NCBI RefSeq assembly: GCF_019059575.1 | Contig: NW_024883051.1 | Span: 62,001 to 126,000 of the forward strand | Length of the DNA stretch: 64,000 nucleotides | Direction of reading: 5' to 3' | Source of the DNA: Amphibalanus amphitrite | Lineage: Eukaryota > Arthropoda > Thecostraca > Balanomorpha > Balanidae | Part shown: positions 37,501-57,100 of the stretch, one piece after another | Layout of the letters: every line of letters starts with the position of its first letter | Position numbering within the stretch: the first letter of the stretch is position 1 | The notes under the pieces: model-generated | Database searches by the model: none | Told to the model about the DNA's origin: nothing | The model's input: only the letters and a program-made list of their open reading frames with translations | Position numbers and translations under genes: made by a program

Positions 37501-40500
37501 ACACAATGGGCCAGTTATGCCGTCACACCCGTGACGCCGGACGGCGTAACGGGCGCGCCGTGACGAGCCCGCCCGTCACGGGTCGGCCGCGACAAATGTG
37601 GGCCAGGCGGACCACTTGAAGTACGGACATGATCTGGGGCAAAGTTTTTGCGCCGCGACCACGATCTGTTCGGGAATGTTTAATAGTTATCACACACCTC
37701 TAGCTAAAAAGCCAAAACATGTTCTATCCGGACATTCGCTACACTATATGCAACTTCAGTATCCCACACAGCCGCCCTAAAGTGGTGTTCACGTCAGACA
37801 AAGTCATTTCGGACACCTCGTTTCCCTACATCCTCTCCTTCACTGGCTCATTTCCAAATATACAACATCGACCTAAAAATAAAACTCCGAGCGAGCGATC
37901 GATCAAACCCATCTCCCGTGCAGCCCTGCACCGGCAGCTGCACTGTCGGGACCTATCTTACATGTGCACTGTGCAGCCAGCGGAGCCAAGTTTGCAGGGC
38001 ACCAGGAAGGGTCTCCCGGCAGACGGACAACACGCCGGCAGTACGTCGCTCTGAGCACGCCGTAAAGTCAGCGGACAATGCTAGCTGCTCGGTACAATGG
38101 AATGAGAGCTGATGGCTGGTGGGCGGCGCACAACCCGCCCTATACGACTTTGAGGACGTGGGGACAGGCCCAGACACCAACTCATAGGTTCAGACTTAGG
38201 ATCGAACTCAACTTCAGAATATAATGAGCCCTCATACTTGCCTCTCATACAATAATGAGCCGCCTCCGACAGGTTCGCATCCTGAATCTCAGCTTTAAGC
38301 TCAGAGTCAGATTCAGTGTCAGGCTGAGACTCAAACTCGTGCCATGTCGTTCCGGCCAAAGCCAACCGGCACGATTTCGCGTGGGCGCGTGATGCATGTC
38401 CTGCGTCACACGAGGTAGCGGAGCAGGAACCTCGTGGAGCTAGTCGAGCTGTGTGCCCGGCAGGGGGCCTCGTGTGTAACTGCTGGACTGCACAGTGCAC
38501 AATGCAATCACTGTGTGTTATGACTTGTGAGGAATGATGACTGTGAGGACTAGGAGACGTGGCGTTGCACAGACAAACGGTGGGACAGTTGAACAGCCGA
38601 ACAGCTGGACGGCCGGATATGGTCGAACAGGACATGGCTCGATGCGGTGGGCGCTAACGGTGCCGTCACGAGCGAGAACCACCAGATATAGGACATGAGA
38701 TGAAACGATAGAGCAGGATTTGACCATCGGGCGAAAGTCGGAACTAAAATGCGGACATGAAACGTGATCTGCAGTGCGTTTGGTGTAGTACCCGTCCGCT
38801 TTGGGTTGACCTAGTTTTGAGGATTAAATATAAATTTGAGAGATAGTTAAGCAGAAAGCGGGGCGGGCATAGCTAATCGACAAGCAAAAAGATACACCGT
38901 ACGGTACAGTAAGAATTTCTATAAAAATGTCCCGTCATTTACGCAAGTTATGTCAATTACCGGAAGCTATACGACTCGTGTGGCTAGGCATGGTATACGA
39001 TTTACAATATGTCCCCGGATCTATTCTTAAACAATACGATTATCGATATTTAATCAGTAATCACTAGTGCAGTTCATTGCATGACGGAGGCATATGGCCA
39101 TAGCCCATGAGATCACGCGCTTCACGAAGTGCTTTGGGCGTGGGCCGTTATCACTTTTTAAACAGCTATACTAGCTGGGGCCGGTAGAGCGATGTCAAGA
39201 GGTCAAGAGTACCAGGAAATATCCAACAGTCATGTACATTTGGACGGCATACATCACATCCTCATTTTTAGACCGGCTATCAAGTCGTCGCATGCAAGCC
39301 GACCTGAGTTTGAGCCGGTCCTTGTTTCCGTTTCACGGGGTACTGGACTGTCCATCTCACGTGGGGCCGCGTGCCTTCGACGTGAGGTGGACACAGATGG
39401 CATTTCCAGTCACTCGGTTTGGTCCGGCTTTCTGGCGGTATCTCGATAACCTTCTCGGAAAGAGCTGCTTGTAGAAAGATGGCCGTTCCTGGACACGACA
39501 AAAACTGGAGACAGCGTTTGTGTGTAGTTTGTTTGGAACGCCCCGTGCGGCCCGACGGTTCGTGACTTCCCTGTTTACTCATTACTGAGCCTCTTTGTTG
39601 TCACTGAAATATGAGCCCACGTTTCTACCGATCGATTCTCGGTAGACATAGGTCAAGCGGTATTATCCAGGGACCACCCATTGTTTGATCCACCTTTTAT
39701 ATGCCGCTTTCGCTTGTGGGTCTCAAATACCATTCTCCAGTTTGTTTCTGTGCTTGAACATTGACCAGCCTCCCGCCTCAGCTCCAATTCACGAGTCAAG
39801 CCACGAATCACGATCTTGATTCAAACACGTGCTCGAGCGCCGCCCCCTGGCCCGGCCCGTGGGCTTGGCAGCGGGAGGCGCGGCGGCGGGCGGGCGGTGG
39901 AGAAAGTGGCCGGGAGTGCCCGGGGGGCGGCGGGCCCCGCGCTGGCCCACTTCCTTGTGCCGGGGCCGGCAGCGCCGACGGCACCGGCCCGCAGCATTAT
40001 CGTCACGGCACTGGACGTGACCCAGCCGCCAGCCGGGGTCTCAGAGGTGACCTGGGTGACCCGATGGTGACCCTACAGGGACGTAGAGACTCTGGTGACC
40101 CGGAGAGGATCGTGGGCCCGAGAGACTTCACACGTGCCCTGTGTGACCTGAGCTGATCTCGCTGACAGGAGATGGCTGACCCGAGAGACCCAGTTAAAAT
40201 GAGCTGGGATGATATGCTGAGCAGAAGTGTGACTTATAAAGATGCGGTAGCCAAACTGAAGCTGGAATCATGACCATGAAAGGCCGGCTGATCTTATATG
40301 GGAAATGTTTTGCATGCGAAATAAAAAGGAATATTTATTTATGACTGTATTTTGTCCTGAAGGTGTCGAAAAGCTAGCAATCGTGTAGTAGCTGTAAAGA
40401 ACAGCTGCGAACCAAACTGAAGTATGTGGAGAACACATGTTTGAGCGTGAACCTCACTGGAAACCGGTAGGATGACTGTGGATTTGGACATTACCTACTT

Positions 40501-43500
40501 GAATCACTTGATCAGAATCATAATGGACGATATACGGACATCGTGTACTACCCAGAAGTTTTGCACCATCGGCGCTACCACGAAGTGGTGTCAGAACACG
40601 ATAATCATGGCTGTAACGGGTCATTTCAGTACCGGATAGATCTTGTTACTACTGCGATCCCTCGGGAAAAGACACAACTCGCACGTGCATTGCCTCACGA
40701 TTTTGATAGGCGCACCAGTCATTACACGAGTCAGGAAGTAGAAAACACATGCTTGAATCGATATGGAAAAGGCCAAATTTGACAAAGAATGCAATCGATT
40801 GACAAAGTAAGAAAACAATGTCACCGCTCATTCCATGAGCTCTTCATCGTCCCATGATATGGGTGACCCACTCTCCAACTCCCGACAACAAACAAGCGGA
40901 ACATGACGCCCCATTTTCCGCTCCCAGAACTCGTGGCATCACTTCCGCTGTCTGCGGCAGCCAAGTGGCGCTGTTTCCAGGCGAGAAAAGGGAGAGTGGC
41001 GTCCGCCCGGCCTAGCTCCCGGCCTCTCAGCGCTCCGCGGCGCTGCCGTGCCGCCATTGCCGGGCCGCTCCGTAAGCGCTCCCAGCTAGTCGGCCGACCG
41101 GCGCCGGCGAGTTTCACTTTTCTTCAGAGTTGGCGCGGCTCGACCGACGCTCGACCGGACGACTCGACTAGACGACTCACCGGCCGGGGGCGACTTGCCC
41201 GCCAAGCGGTTTGTGGGTTCAGGAGGGCTACTCTCAAGCTGACAGGGCGCACCTTGGTGCCTCCATAGGTCAAAGGGCTGCCTAATGGAGTCAGTTTTCA
41301 TATTCGAAGGATGTCGCTGGTCCAGCCAGCATCTCGGAGCTCAGCCGGCGCCTCTATCTCCACTGTGCCTCAGCTGTCTCTATTCGGCCCCCTCTGGACC
41401 GGACGGCCACACAGCGTGTCTGGCCGCCGCCGCCGCCGGCCGGACGGGGTGTTGCGACACCCTCGGCAGGGGGGCTGACGACCTGCGGTGACCCCGCCGT
41501 CGGCGCTGCCTCCTCGTGGCGTGACCGGTCGGTCAGCCGGCAGGGAAGTGCGGCTGCCGACGGTGTGGTCCGTTGGGGTCGCGATCAGACCCGACATAAC
41601 CACACCCTCCCCGCCGGTCGCGACGCGTCGTGCTTGGACGCGACGCGTCACGCGCACGGTCGCCGCCGCCGGCGCGCGGCCCAGTTTGCAACGTGGGGGA
41701 GGATCGGTGGAGCGATGATATCGCCTGGAAAAAGTGCACGTTTTTACCAAACCGACCAGGAAATGCGGGAGAAATTTGGTGACGGCCGGCCGCGTCCAGA
41801 TCGGGTTTATCTGATTTTCAACACGTTCCTTTGGAATTGGGTCACGCTGCGAATGAGCGAGTGTCATCTGTCCGTCATTCGGAGAAAAGATTAGCCCTGT
41901 TTAATGGGTTGAAAAGTATGCGAACAATTAAGTACACGCGCAGCTTATACTCCAACCATTCAGCTTGGCTACAAGACAAAGCCAAACTTGAATGTAAGAA
42001 CCATTTTGCATTGTAAGCTGCTTCCGATGGCGACTCCACTATGTAAACTACCGTACTACGAGTAGGGAGCAATTGCAAATGATAATATCCTACATATTTC
42101 TTCAGACCACACCTCAGCCCAATCTGCCTCTCATCCCCTCATCTCTCCGCCGTCGTCTCCGCTGGTTAGCGCCTCTGTGAAGTCCGCCGACCCACCGAGC
42201 TCCGTAATACGGCGCCGGTCGGCGGGCCGTTTTTGCGGTCAGCAAACGGCGGCCTCCCGCCGGCTAGGACCGTCTCCGTTATGTCACTGACCATCGGCAG
42301 GGCGCTAATGCTCGAACCGCGCCGGTTGCCCAACGGGCAAGGCCGTTCGGTCCGGAGCCACTCAACGCCAGGCAGAGATGAGTGGTGGACAGAGGAGAGA
42401 TCGGAGAGGAAGAACAGTAGAATAAGACGGCGCCATGACGCACGAGAGAATGGGTTGAGATTTGAGAAGAGGTCGCACTCCGCAAGTCAGCCCAGACCTC
42501 CTCAGAGGCATCCCGCAGTTCATGGCGGCTGTAAATCTCATTACTGACCGTTATTTCTCCATCCGTCGCTGAATTTACATACCATATTTTCTCCGACGAT
42601 TGATTGTTTATTATTTCACTAAGTTGTGTGTACCCAGACATCCGACCGTTTTACGATACCCCCGGGATAGGGGGCACGGAGGACGCCTCTAAAGTCGTGA
42701 TTGAGGCGGCAGCACCGGTCCCAAGGCAATCGAGTCCCGTTTGAGACGGATCTCTGGGGGCACGAGCTCTCCGGCCATGAGGGCTGAAGGACGGCATCTA
42801 CCTATGGGAAGAGCGAACCAGGAGATAAAGATAAGCATCGATGTCGGCTAAGTAGGGCCAGATGCTAGGGTGAGGCACGAAGAAGACGAAAGAAGAGCAG
42901 CTAATGATGTGCTGAAGGGTATATGTGGTGCTGTAAACAACAATGAGACGATTTGTAGTCTGTAATTGAGCCTCAAAGTGTAAGCAGCAGGGTCGTCTCG
43001 ATTATAATATTTATATTTATTTATATATTTACTTATATTGATGCATCAACTATCAAGTAGATACCTACCAGCGAGGCACGATGTCTTTCTAGCGTTTAAT
43101 GAGGTAGTAAATTCACATAGAGCCAAAGACTTATAGAGTGAAAAATACCCCCTGCTTTGGAATTGTCACCAGTGAAATCGATGCTTAAACTCATGCAGGC
43201 AATGCCAATAAAGCATGCCGAGTTAGATTAGGGGTAAATCTGAATACCCATGGGCAGAATAAGTTTTGGTTGATGTGGGAAGTCCCTCATGCAGAATTCA
43301 TAAGTCTAAGCCCAAATGCGACACAATCATTAAACAGCATGCGTCTACATACATGGCAGAACACAAATTTCATTCGTTGGGGAGACGGACACTGGCCCTC
43401 TGTCCCGGGTACTTACATAACGTTTACAGTTGCTGAATCCGAGTGTCACGTTTACCAACGGAGCATAGTCGAGTCGCACACACGAGTAGCACACGTCTCG

Positions 43501-44729
43501 CCACCGTTCTCGGTGTCCGCCGTCCGCCGGCGGTGGCACGGGACGCTCGCTGGTCGCCGTCACTGCTCGCGCCGCGCGCACTGCACCCCTTCGCCCGGCT
43601 GTCCCCTCTGCTCCAAGTGGGTCACTCGGCGGCGCGCGCGCGCGCTGGCGACTCGGTCGGGCCCGGCGGCAGCTGGGGGCAGGCTCGGTGGGCTGGAGCG
43701 CGGCAGACGGAGCCGAGTCGCGGTGCTCCCCTCACCAGCCGCGCTGCACTCTCTCTGCGCCGAAGCTGGTGGCTGCGCCGCTGCCGCCGCGCACAGACCA
43801 CCTGTGGAAAGTGAAAACTGGCCCGAATGGGCGGCGCCGCGCCGGCAGCACCCGCAGCCGTCCGTCCCTTTAGGCCGTCTTGGTGCCCGGCGTGGTCCTT
43901 TGTGACCGCCGGCGGCCATCTTACTGGCGGCGCCGGTCCGCGGGACAGTCCCAGGTGCGCAAACAGGGCGCTGTTTTGTGCGCCCGTGTTTGTCGGGAGT
44001 CGAGTAATGGGCAGGGATCCGAGAAAGGCACGCATAACTGGCCCGTCGCCCCTGGAAAATAACCTCCGCGCCGGGCCGCATGGCCAAAACACGGCCAGCT
44101 TATTTTTACCCGGACTAATTGGAGCCCCTGGCTGAATGGAACCAGGATAGGTGCAGAAATGGTAGCAGCCAACAGGTACTGCCTACAAATTGGACATTTA
44201 TAGGCTTGTTTGTTCAAAGGACAGCGTCACGTTTATCATTCGTTTGAAAAAGGAAACACATATTCTTCATGGCTCTTTTTGAGATAATTACTTTTGAAAC
44301 GCGTGATATTCTGACGGCCTGCCTGCATTGTCTCAATGTCTCGGGCCTATCAGTAGGTATATCAGTACAACCAAGCCAACATCCACTTTCGAGGTTTATC
44401 ATAGGACATAGCTGCACCCTATTATACCGGCAACATGCATGCACATTAAATCCTAAGCAAAATAAATGCTAGGATCATGACGCATGATTTACCCACTGAT
44501 GTTTTGATTGCTTATTTATAAGCTGGTAATTACCATTAAATTGAATTTCAGACAGATGCGGATAGACATAATTCTATTGTTGGAAAGTACTACTCAGGCC
44601 ATCAGTACTCGGCCATCGAATAGACATGCCTTCCAAATGTTCAATTGATTGGCAAACCAAGCATATTTAGCTGACCACTGACATTAAATCATCAATATCT
44701 TGGTCGTAACATCTTTATTTGTAAATATC
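34529..44729. other. No gene seen; GC-rich islands
   Basis: GC-rich islands lie at about 36,000-36,260, 37,260-37,620, 39,780-40,110, 40,880-41,240, 41,330-41,720, 42,150-42,380 and 43,490-44,100. Four of them contain an IRF-like word: AAAAGTGAAAA (36149), GAGAGTGAAAC (37425), GTTTCACTTTTC (41111) and GAAAGTGAAAA (43807). No exon, RNA gene or transposon end could be supported in this 10 kb. Confidence 0.4.
43807..43817 (+). promoter_or_regulatory. IRF/ISRE-like motif in a GC-rich island
   Basis: GGAAAGTGAAAACTGG matches the vertebrate interferon-stimulated response element pattern (GAAANNGAAA) exactly. It stands beside ACCACCTGTGG in a very GC-rich island. Function in this organism is inference. 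Confidence 0.35.
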
Positions 44730-44733
44730 TTAA

Positions 44734-45173
44734 CCTGGCGGCCACTGGGCCTCCATGCCACTAGTCGGCCGCTGGGGGGGGGGCAACTAGTGCCCCCCCC
44801 TTTACTTCTCAAACGATACCGTCGCAACGCCAGGAGATAGCAAAGCGAAACCTTGCACACGTTTTTCTGAATAGCTAGCCAAAGTTGTGCCTAAATTTGG
44901 CGTCGATCCCATTTGAAATGACGTCACAGTGACGGTAGAAGTCCAATGATATATTTGCGTCTCATAGTTGCCTCGCGATATACCTATCCGATATATGGGA
45001 CCGAATATAAGGGACTGCTCCCTGGCCAGGAACTAGTTAAAATTGTACTTGGATGTGTCAGGATGACAGCAGATGCAGTGAAGTTCATTTACCGTTGAGT
45101 TTCATGCTCAATGACATCAGAAACGCTCCATATCGGAAACAACAAAACTGTATGACGTCACTGTGACGTCATC
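44734..45173. mobile_element. Left end of another TTAA element (truncated)
   Basis: TTAA (44730-44733) is followed by CCTGGCGGCC and, 40 bp in, by the family hairpin: ten G, CAACTAGTG, eight C. Downstream sequence has the family's inner module (GTCGCAACGCCAGGAGATAGC). No matching right end is found in the window, so the copy is truncated where the next element begins. Confidence 0.5.
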
Positions 45174-45177
45174 TTAA

Positions 45178-47001
45178 CCCGCGCCGGGCCGGTGCTCCGA
45201 GATTCCGCGCCGGGTCGGGGGTGTCTGAACACCCCCCTTCTAACTCAACTCCTGGGCCACGTAGCGATACGCGGTAAGCGGCAATCGAAAGAACGTCCAA
45301 AATAAGGACGAAAACACTGGTCATTTTTTGGGTCAGGTCAAAGGTCAGGTCACCAGAGGTCACCAAAGGTCAAATGTTGACTATTTCAACATTTTGGAAA
45401 CTGCCAACGGCTATCTCGGGAACCGATAGAGCTACAGCGCCGCAAAAAAGCGCATTCGATAGCTCTGTTACAGACCTTTCTGAATAATGTTCTCAGATTT
45501 GACCTCAGGTCAATGGTTTAGCCTACAGAGGGCAAAAACTCCTCAAACTAAAAAGAGCCATGACATTACTTTTGCCAGCATCGTGTTCCTCTCGTCGAGA
45601 CGCGTCGAATGAATTGTAATTTGACCTTAAAAGGTCAACTTGAAAATTTGACCTCAGGTCAAGGTCTTTTGTCTTTATTCCGGTTCCCACCGGTGGTATA
45701 TTTGAACAGGTACAAAGAAAGCGAGTGAGAGCAGCCCATGGAACAGAAAACAGATGGCGTACATGGCAGTTATAATAGATAGATGGCGCTGCTCGTGGAA
45801 GGGGGTTGGATTTAGGATATGTACATGCTAGTATTGTTAGAGTGGTCAGTCAGTGTTAGTAGTTAAGTAGGTTGCAGGTAAGAGCAGCGCCATCGCCATT
45901 AGATTCACACAGTGCATACAGTGAATGAAGCTGAGGAGAAATCACGCATCCCCCTCACGCCACCACCGGGGCAGTGTGATCGCCCAAACGACTGTCCCCA
46001 CTGCTCACCATCGGCGGCCCGCCTGGCCAGGCCGGGACGGTGCCGTCCACGGCCCTGGGGAGAGCTGGGGGATGCTTCCCCAGCCGGGGAGATCTGATGG
46101 CTACCTCCCCGGCGCTCCAGGCGGGCCGCCAGCCCCCGCCCGCACCGCCCGGCAAGCAACCCCGGACGGTGCCCCCTAACCACCGACCGGGCGAGCGAAG
46201 CGTCGACCCGTCTAGGTCGGCGCTCCGCACGCCCGGCCGGCCGACCGGCCCCTCACAGGAGGGACCAGTCCCGGGTTGGCCCGGATGGGTCATAGGGGCG
46301 GGGGCTTGGGCTTGTTTCGCGCACATCGAGGCCGGGCGCCTAGCCGGCCGGGCGCCTAGCCTTTTCCGGTCATGATCTGACCGGAAAAGGTCATGTTGCA
46401 TATCAGTCAATCCGCAACGTCGAGCCGAACACATCTAAGGCGTTTTCAGCGCTCTAGGACGCTTCTATCAGAAGTTATTATCGAAAAACTGTTAGATTCT
46501 GTTCGTGACCTGAGATGACCTCAGGGACATACCGAGGGGTCACAGTTGCCATTTTCCGGTTCAGTGTGTCAATTTCACCTACATCTCGATGTTTGATAGT
46601 GTCTAGAATGGCGTTCGTGCAAAACAGACGCTTTTCAATTTTCTCCCATTGACTTATAATGGAGAGGCCGCAAAATTGACCTGACCTTAGGTCACCGATA
46701 TCATAATTCCGAGATATACATTTTATATACAATGTTGCTCTTATCAATCGCTGAAAGTTTCAAGGCAATCGATCAGTCGGTGTAGCTATGACGAGCATTC
46801 TTATTTTTCTGAGGTGAGGTCACTTGGCGTGACCTGGTGACCTGACCTAGGGCGACCTGGGTCTGAAATTTTCACAACATGTGCGGAAAAGATGCACAAA
46901 TAGGTGTGCCAAAAACGGTGGCGCCGCCGTTTTTTAGATATCTGCGAAAAACCGCAGGGGGGTGTTCAAACTTGGTTCAAACACCCCCGGCCCGGCGCGG
47001 G
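45178..47001. mobile_element. TTAA-flanked piggyBac-like element, second full copy
   Basis: The left end is TTAA|CCCGCGCCGGGCCGG (TTAA 45174-45177); the right end is GGCCCGGCGCGGG followed by TTGA (47002-47005), a one-base decay of TTAA. Subterminal hairpins are GGGGGTGTctgaACACCCCC on the left and GGGGGGTGTTcaaa...AACACCCCC on the right. The inner right arm matches the 5374-9269 copy over about 330 bp. The stretch 45,690-46,470 is not shared and is probably a later insertion; it includes the palindrome CCTTTTCCGGTCA...TGACCGGAAAAGG at 46361-46392. Confidence 0.75.
45331..45372 (+). promoter_or_regulatory. AGGTCA direct-repeat cluster (DR1 and DR4 spacings)
   Basis: Five half-sites stand in one orientation in 42 bp: AGGTCAaAGGTCA (spacing 1, the HNF4/RXR type), then AGGTCAccagAGGTCA and AGGTCAccaaAGGTCA (spacing 4). 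The cluster lies in the left arm of the TTAA element. Receptor binding is inference. Confidence 0.4.
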
Positions 47002-47005
47002 TTGA

Positions 47006-47516
47006 ATGAGCAGCCAACATAGCTTGCAATTTTCTACGCCAATTAAATAGAGAACTGAACACTCCTATTAAAGATATAAGCAAAGCAGTTAAATGTCGTA
47101 AAAAATCAAAAGTTGCAATGAAAAATGACAAAAATGACAAATACAACTGGATGGTCCCCAATACCTAGGTGATCCTACTTTTATTGTGAAATTGTGTGTT
47201 TCTCCTTACACATAGCACAGCGTATCCGCAGCAGCGATTAGCTCTCACTTTTTGCTGCAATGTTTGCACGCCGCCCATGCATAGGTACACTTCACCATGC
47301 TGAGCAGTGATCAATGTCCGTTTTCACAAGATGTGACTGTATCGTGGAGGTGATCTTATCTCTGCGCTCAGCCGTACAAAACCGACACACAATCTTATGA
47401 TCAATGAGATAAGAGCGGAAAGCATATTTTCATCAGCACTCTGCAACGCTCCGGCAATCTTAACTTTTCTCTTCCTCCTGAGTCCTGCTCTCCGTCTGTC
47501 TGTCTGTCGGTCTGCC
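47006..47516. other. No gene seen
   Basis: Unique sequence between the TTAA element and the microsatellite; nothing recognisable. Confidence 0.5.
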
Positions 47517-53946
<6,430 letters not shown>

Positions 53947-54118
53947 TCACAGCGGCACGGGCGGAGCCTTGAGCAGGGCGGGCTTAGTCGGCGTTGGCAC
54001 ACTTCCTGAGGCATCGTCAGCCCGCTTACGGAAGGCGGGCCGCGTGAAGGCGGACCCGAGACTGGGCTTCAACTCGAACACGGCTGGTTTGATGATCGGG
54101 TCCGGTGGAGTGCTCTTC
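53947..54118 (-). CDS. GLCCI1/FAM117: FAM117-like terminal exon
   Basis: The acceptor is GACGTCTGTCCACAG; the exon starts one base into a phase-2 junction and runs KSTPPDPIIKPAVFELKPSL, GSAFTRP and on to PPVPL and TGA. Vertebrate members have a similar F-x-P-T-GSAF-x-P segment here. Confidence 0.85.
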
Positions 54119-57100
54119 CTGTGGACAGACGTCGCGCAAACGGGTCAGCCGTGCGGTGGTCAAGGGTCGAAACGCACAGCTCCTCGATACATAGCTTGTT
54201 GTGCATGTGAGCTGTTTTACCTGGGCGTGGCTGAGTTATTCCACACCATACAAACCATACAAACCAGTCCCACCGACACCGAGCATGCTAACGCCCTGCT
54301 CATAATCTTGTAACACACAGACACTCCCACCTCCCTCCTTTTCTACCGCACCGTCTCCACCTCACCTGACCGTCTCCACCGTCTTCAGGCAGACGCGCTC
54401 ACAGCCATCTGGCGGCGCACGCGCCAGGAACCGGTTAATCTGCGGCGACGAGCCCAGCCGACTGAGCTCCAGGTCCGGCGTGGAGCTCTTGCTGATGTCG
54501 TCTGTCGAGAAAGGAGACAGTCGAGGTAGGTTAAGAGAAACGGAGTGTGCGCCTAGCTTTCTTAAAACACACAAAAAAATCACTAGATATTCTCCTCACT
54601 GTAGTAGCTACACAACATCCAAGGAACTTGATTCAAAGCATTTAAAGGCAACTATTTATGGTGGGATAATCTTCCATGGCATATCGTACACCATCAAAAT
54701 AGATGAGACTCAAATAACACACCTGAACCCTCAGAGCTATATAAACACAATCACTAGACGTGGATCCAATCCTCGGTCCCCACACACCGTCCCGCCCCCG
54801 TACCTGCCAGTCCGAGCGCCTCCATATCTCCGGAGAATGTCGGCGAGAGTAGCTGATCGTCGAGCGGGGTCTGGGTGTTGACGGAGCGGCGCGAGCGGAG
54901 CAGAAGTTCGTCCACCGGCGCCAGGTGGCCGTCCACCGGACACTGGCGGTGGAACGGGGCGGTGGAATAGGTGGACACAAGAGTAGATAAGTGGATAGAA
55001 GCGGCCCCGTGGATCAGCTGCCCACCGCGGCGAAGCATGAGATGGTATCATAAGCAGAATAGCCACAAGTAACGTCTATAACCCACTTACGTACTACGGT
55101 CTGTCATTTTCCTTCAAAATAAATACTCAAGCTACATCATATGTAAGACAGGTATACATCAAAAGAGGCCAACTACATACTAGTCCCGTTTCCCAGCGAC
55201 ACAGCCCATCTTGCTACGTTCTACCTCCACCTACTATTCTCGAGGGATGAGCGATTAAAGCCATTCCTTTCTCTCTCCCTCACCCGTTGCATCCCTTCCT
55301 CCCATCAACTCCTCCCTCTGCGCCTCGTCCCCCTCTGTCTCCATACCTTTGCACTCCCTCCCCTCCGCACATATCCTCTGTTCCCTCTGCCTAGTCTGCC
55401 CCGCCCTCTCACCTGACTGAAGGCGAGCACGCGCTGCTGCACCAGTCTCTCAATCTCCTGGTTCAGTCCCTCCACGGAGCTGCGCGACCGGGGCGGTGTA
55501 GTGGGCGGCCGGCCCGCCGCAGACGTCGGGATGGTGATGGGACGCGCCGCACCGGTCGGTACCAGTAGCGAGTGGTCGGCCGGCACCGGTGACTGCCGCA
55601 CCGCGCCCGGACCCCAGCCGCGGGCAGACGAGAGCTCCTTGGTGTTCCTCTGCAGTCTGTGGTGGACAGCGGTGGGCGAGAGGTCACCGGGAGTGAGGTG
55701 ACTACACCACCGTCCTAGATAACGCTGAGTGGAGAGGGAACGACCGTCTGTCCCAGCATAGGCCGCGAGAGCACAGCTGTCAGCACTCATCCTTGATTAT
55801 AAGGTCTGCCATGTGTGTATCAGACTGGATATCATTTCTGTTCAATTGACATAAACATTGATTTCGAGGTACTGCTTGCCAAATTTAACCACACCAGTTG
55901 ACCATGACCTCTATCTCTGCGTGATCTCTGCATATTCACCTCTGCATCATCTCTGCATGATATTCTGCAATAAAAAATGTGAAATGATAAGAAAACATCC
56001 CGCCCACCTCTGTCGGATGAGTTTCTTCTCGAGGCAGTCGGCGGTGCCGGGTCCGGAGCCGACCGGTGACACCAGACCGGAGCCCCAGGCCAGGGGACTG
56101 GTGTGAGACCGCAGAGGCACCCACTCGTCCGGGGTCTGTCAGCGGCAGAGAGTGTTAGCGTAGGATGTTCCAGCTTGAACAATGCTCAGAGAACGCAAAA
56201 TATAATGCAGACGAGCAGGGTAAGGTTGTCAAATTAGTTGCTTTATGGTACTATGGTAGAAAGCGCTTGAAAAAATATAAAGGCAAAGATACATCTAACA
56301 GTCCATTACATTGAATATATGTCTTTGGGAACACCCTATATCTCTAGCAAAATTCAGGCTGCGATCTGATTGACCAGGAAATAAGCATACAGCTCAAACA
56401 TAACTAGCGTACTACCATGCCACTCAGTGCGGCCTATAGCCAGCCGCTGGGCGCGGATCACCTGCGTCGCCTTGTCTGCCCCTGCCCCGGCTGCTCCGGC
56501 GCTGGGTGCCGTCAGCCGCTCGCGGGGCCACTGTCCCAGCAGGTAGATAGCGTCCAGCGAGAGAGCCCGGCGGATGGGCACGGTGGCCCCCGGCTGGGTG
56601 GGAGACAGAGCGCCGCCCGTCGCCGCTGCAGAGCGACGGGTGCCAGTGGTGAGTGTCGATAGAACAAACATACGGACTGACGATACGGATGGGGAAGCGG
56701 CTGACAGTTGTCGTGAGTGTACCAAAACATACTTGATAAGAAATAACACTTTCAACTATATCATCACTGTAGAGGTGTACACTTCACGAAATGAGAACAG
56801 GCAATCAAGCTACTTAAAACAGCAAAGGCAATCGTGTCGATCCTTTTGAAGAACAAAGAACAGTCACCAAAACTTCCACACGACAGATTCGCCACCATTT
56901 CATCCCCAGTCATTGTCCCGTTCGGCTGGTGACGATAGTATACCTCCTCCCCGCTCCTTCTCCACCCTGCGTACCGCCCGAGTCGCCGGGGCCCTCCGTT
57001 TCCTGACCGCTGTCCCTAAGCTTCACCCCCTCTCCCAGGCCCCACCCCACCCCTCTGTACGTACCGCTCAGGTCTCCGGGTCGCTCCGTCTGCTGACCGC

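Noticed and set aside
43270-44100. Several 100-200 residue frames in the 43.5-44.1 kb GC island
   Set aside because: All are Arg/Pro/Ala/Gly-rich in every frame, typical of GC-rich DNA with few stops; no domain or splice support.
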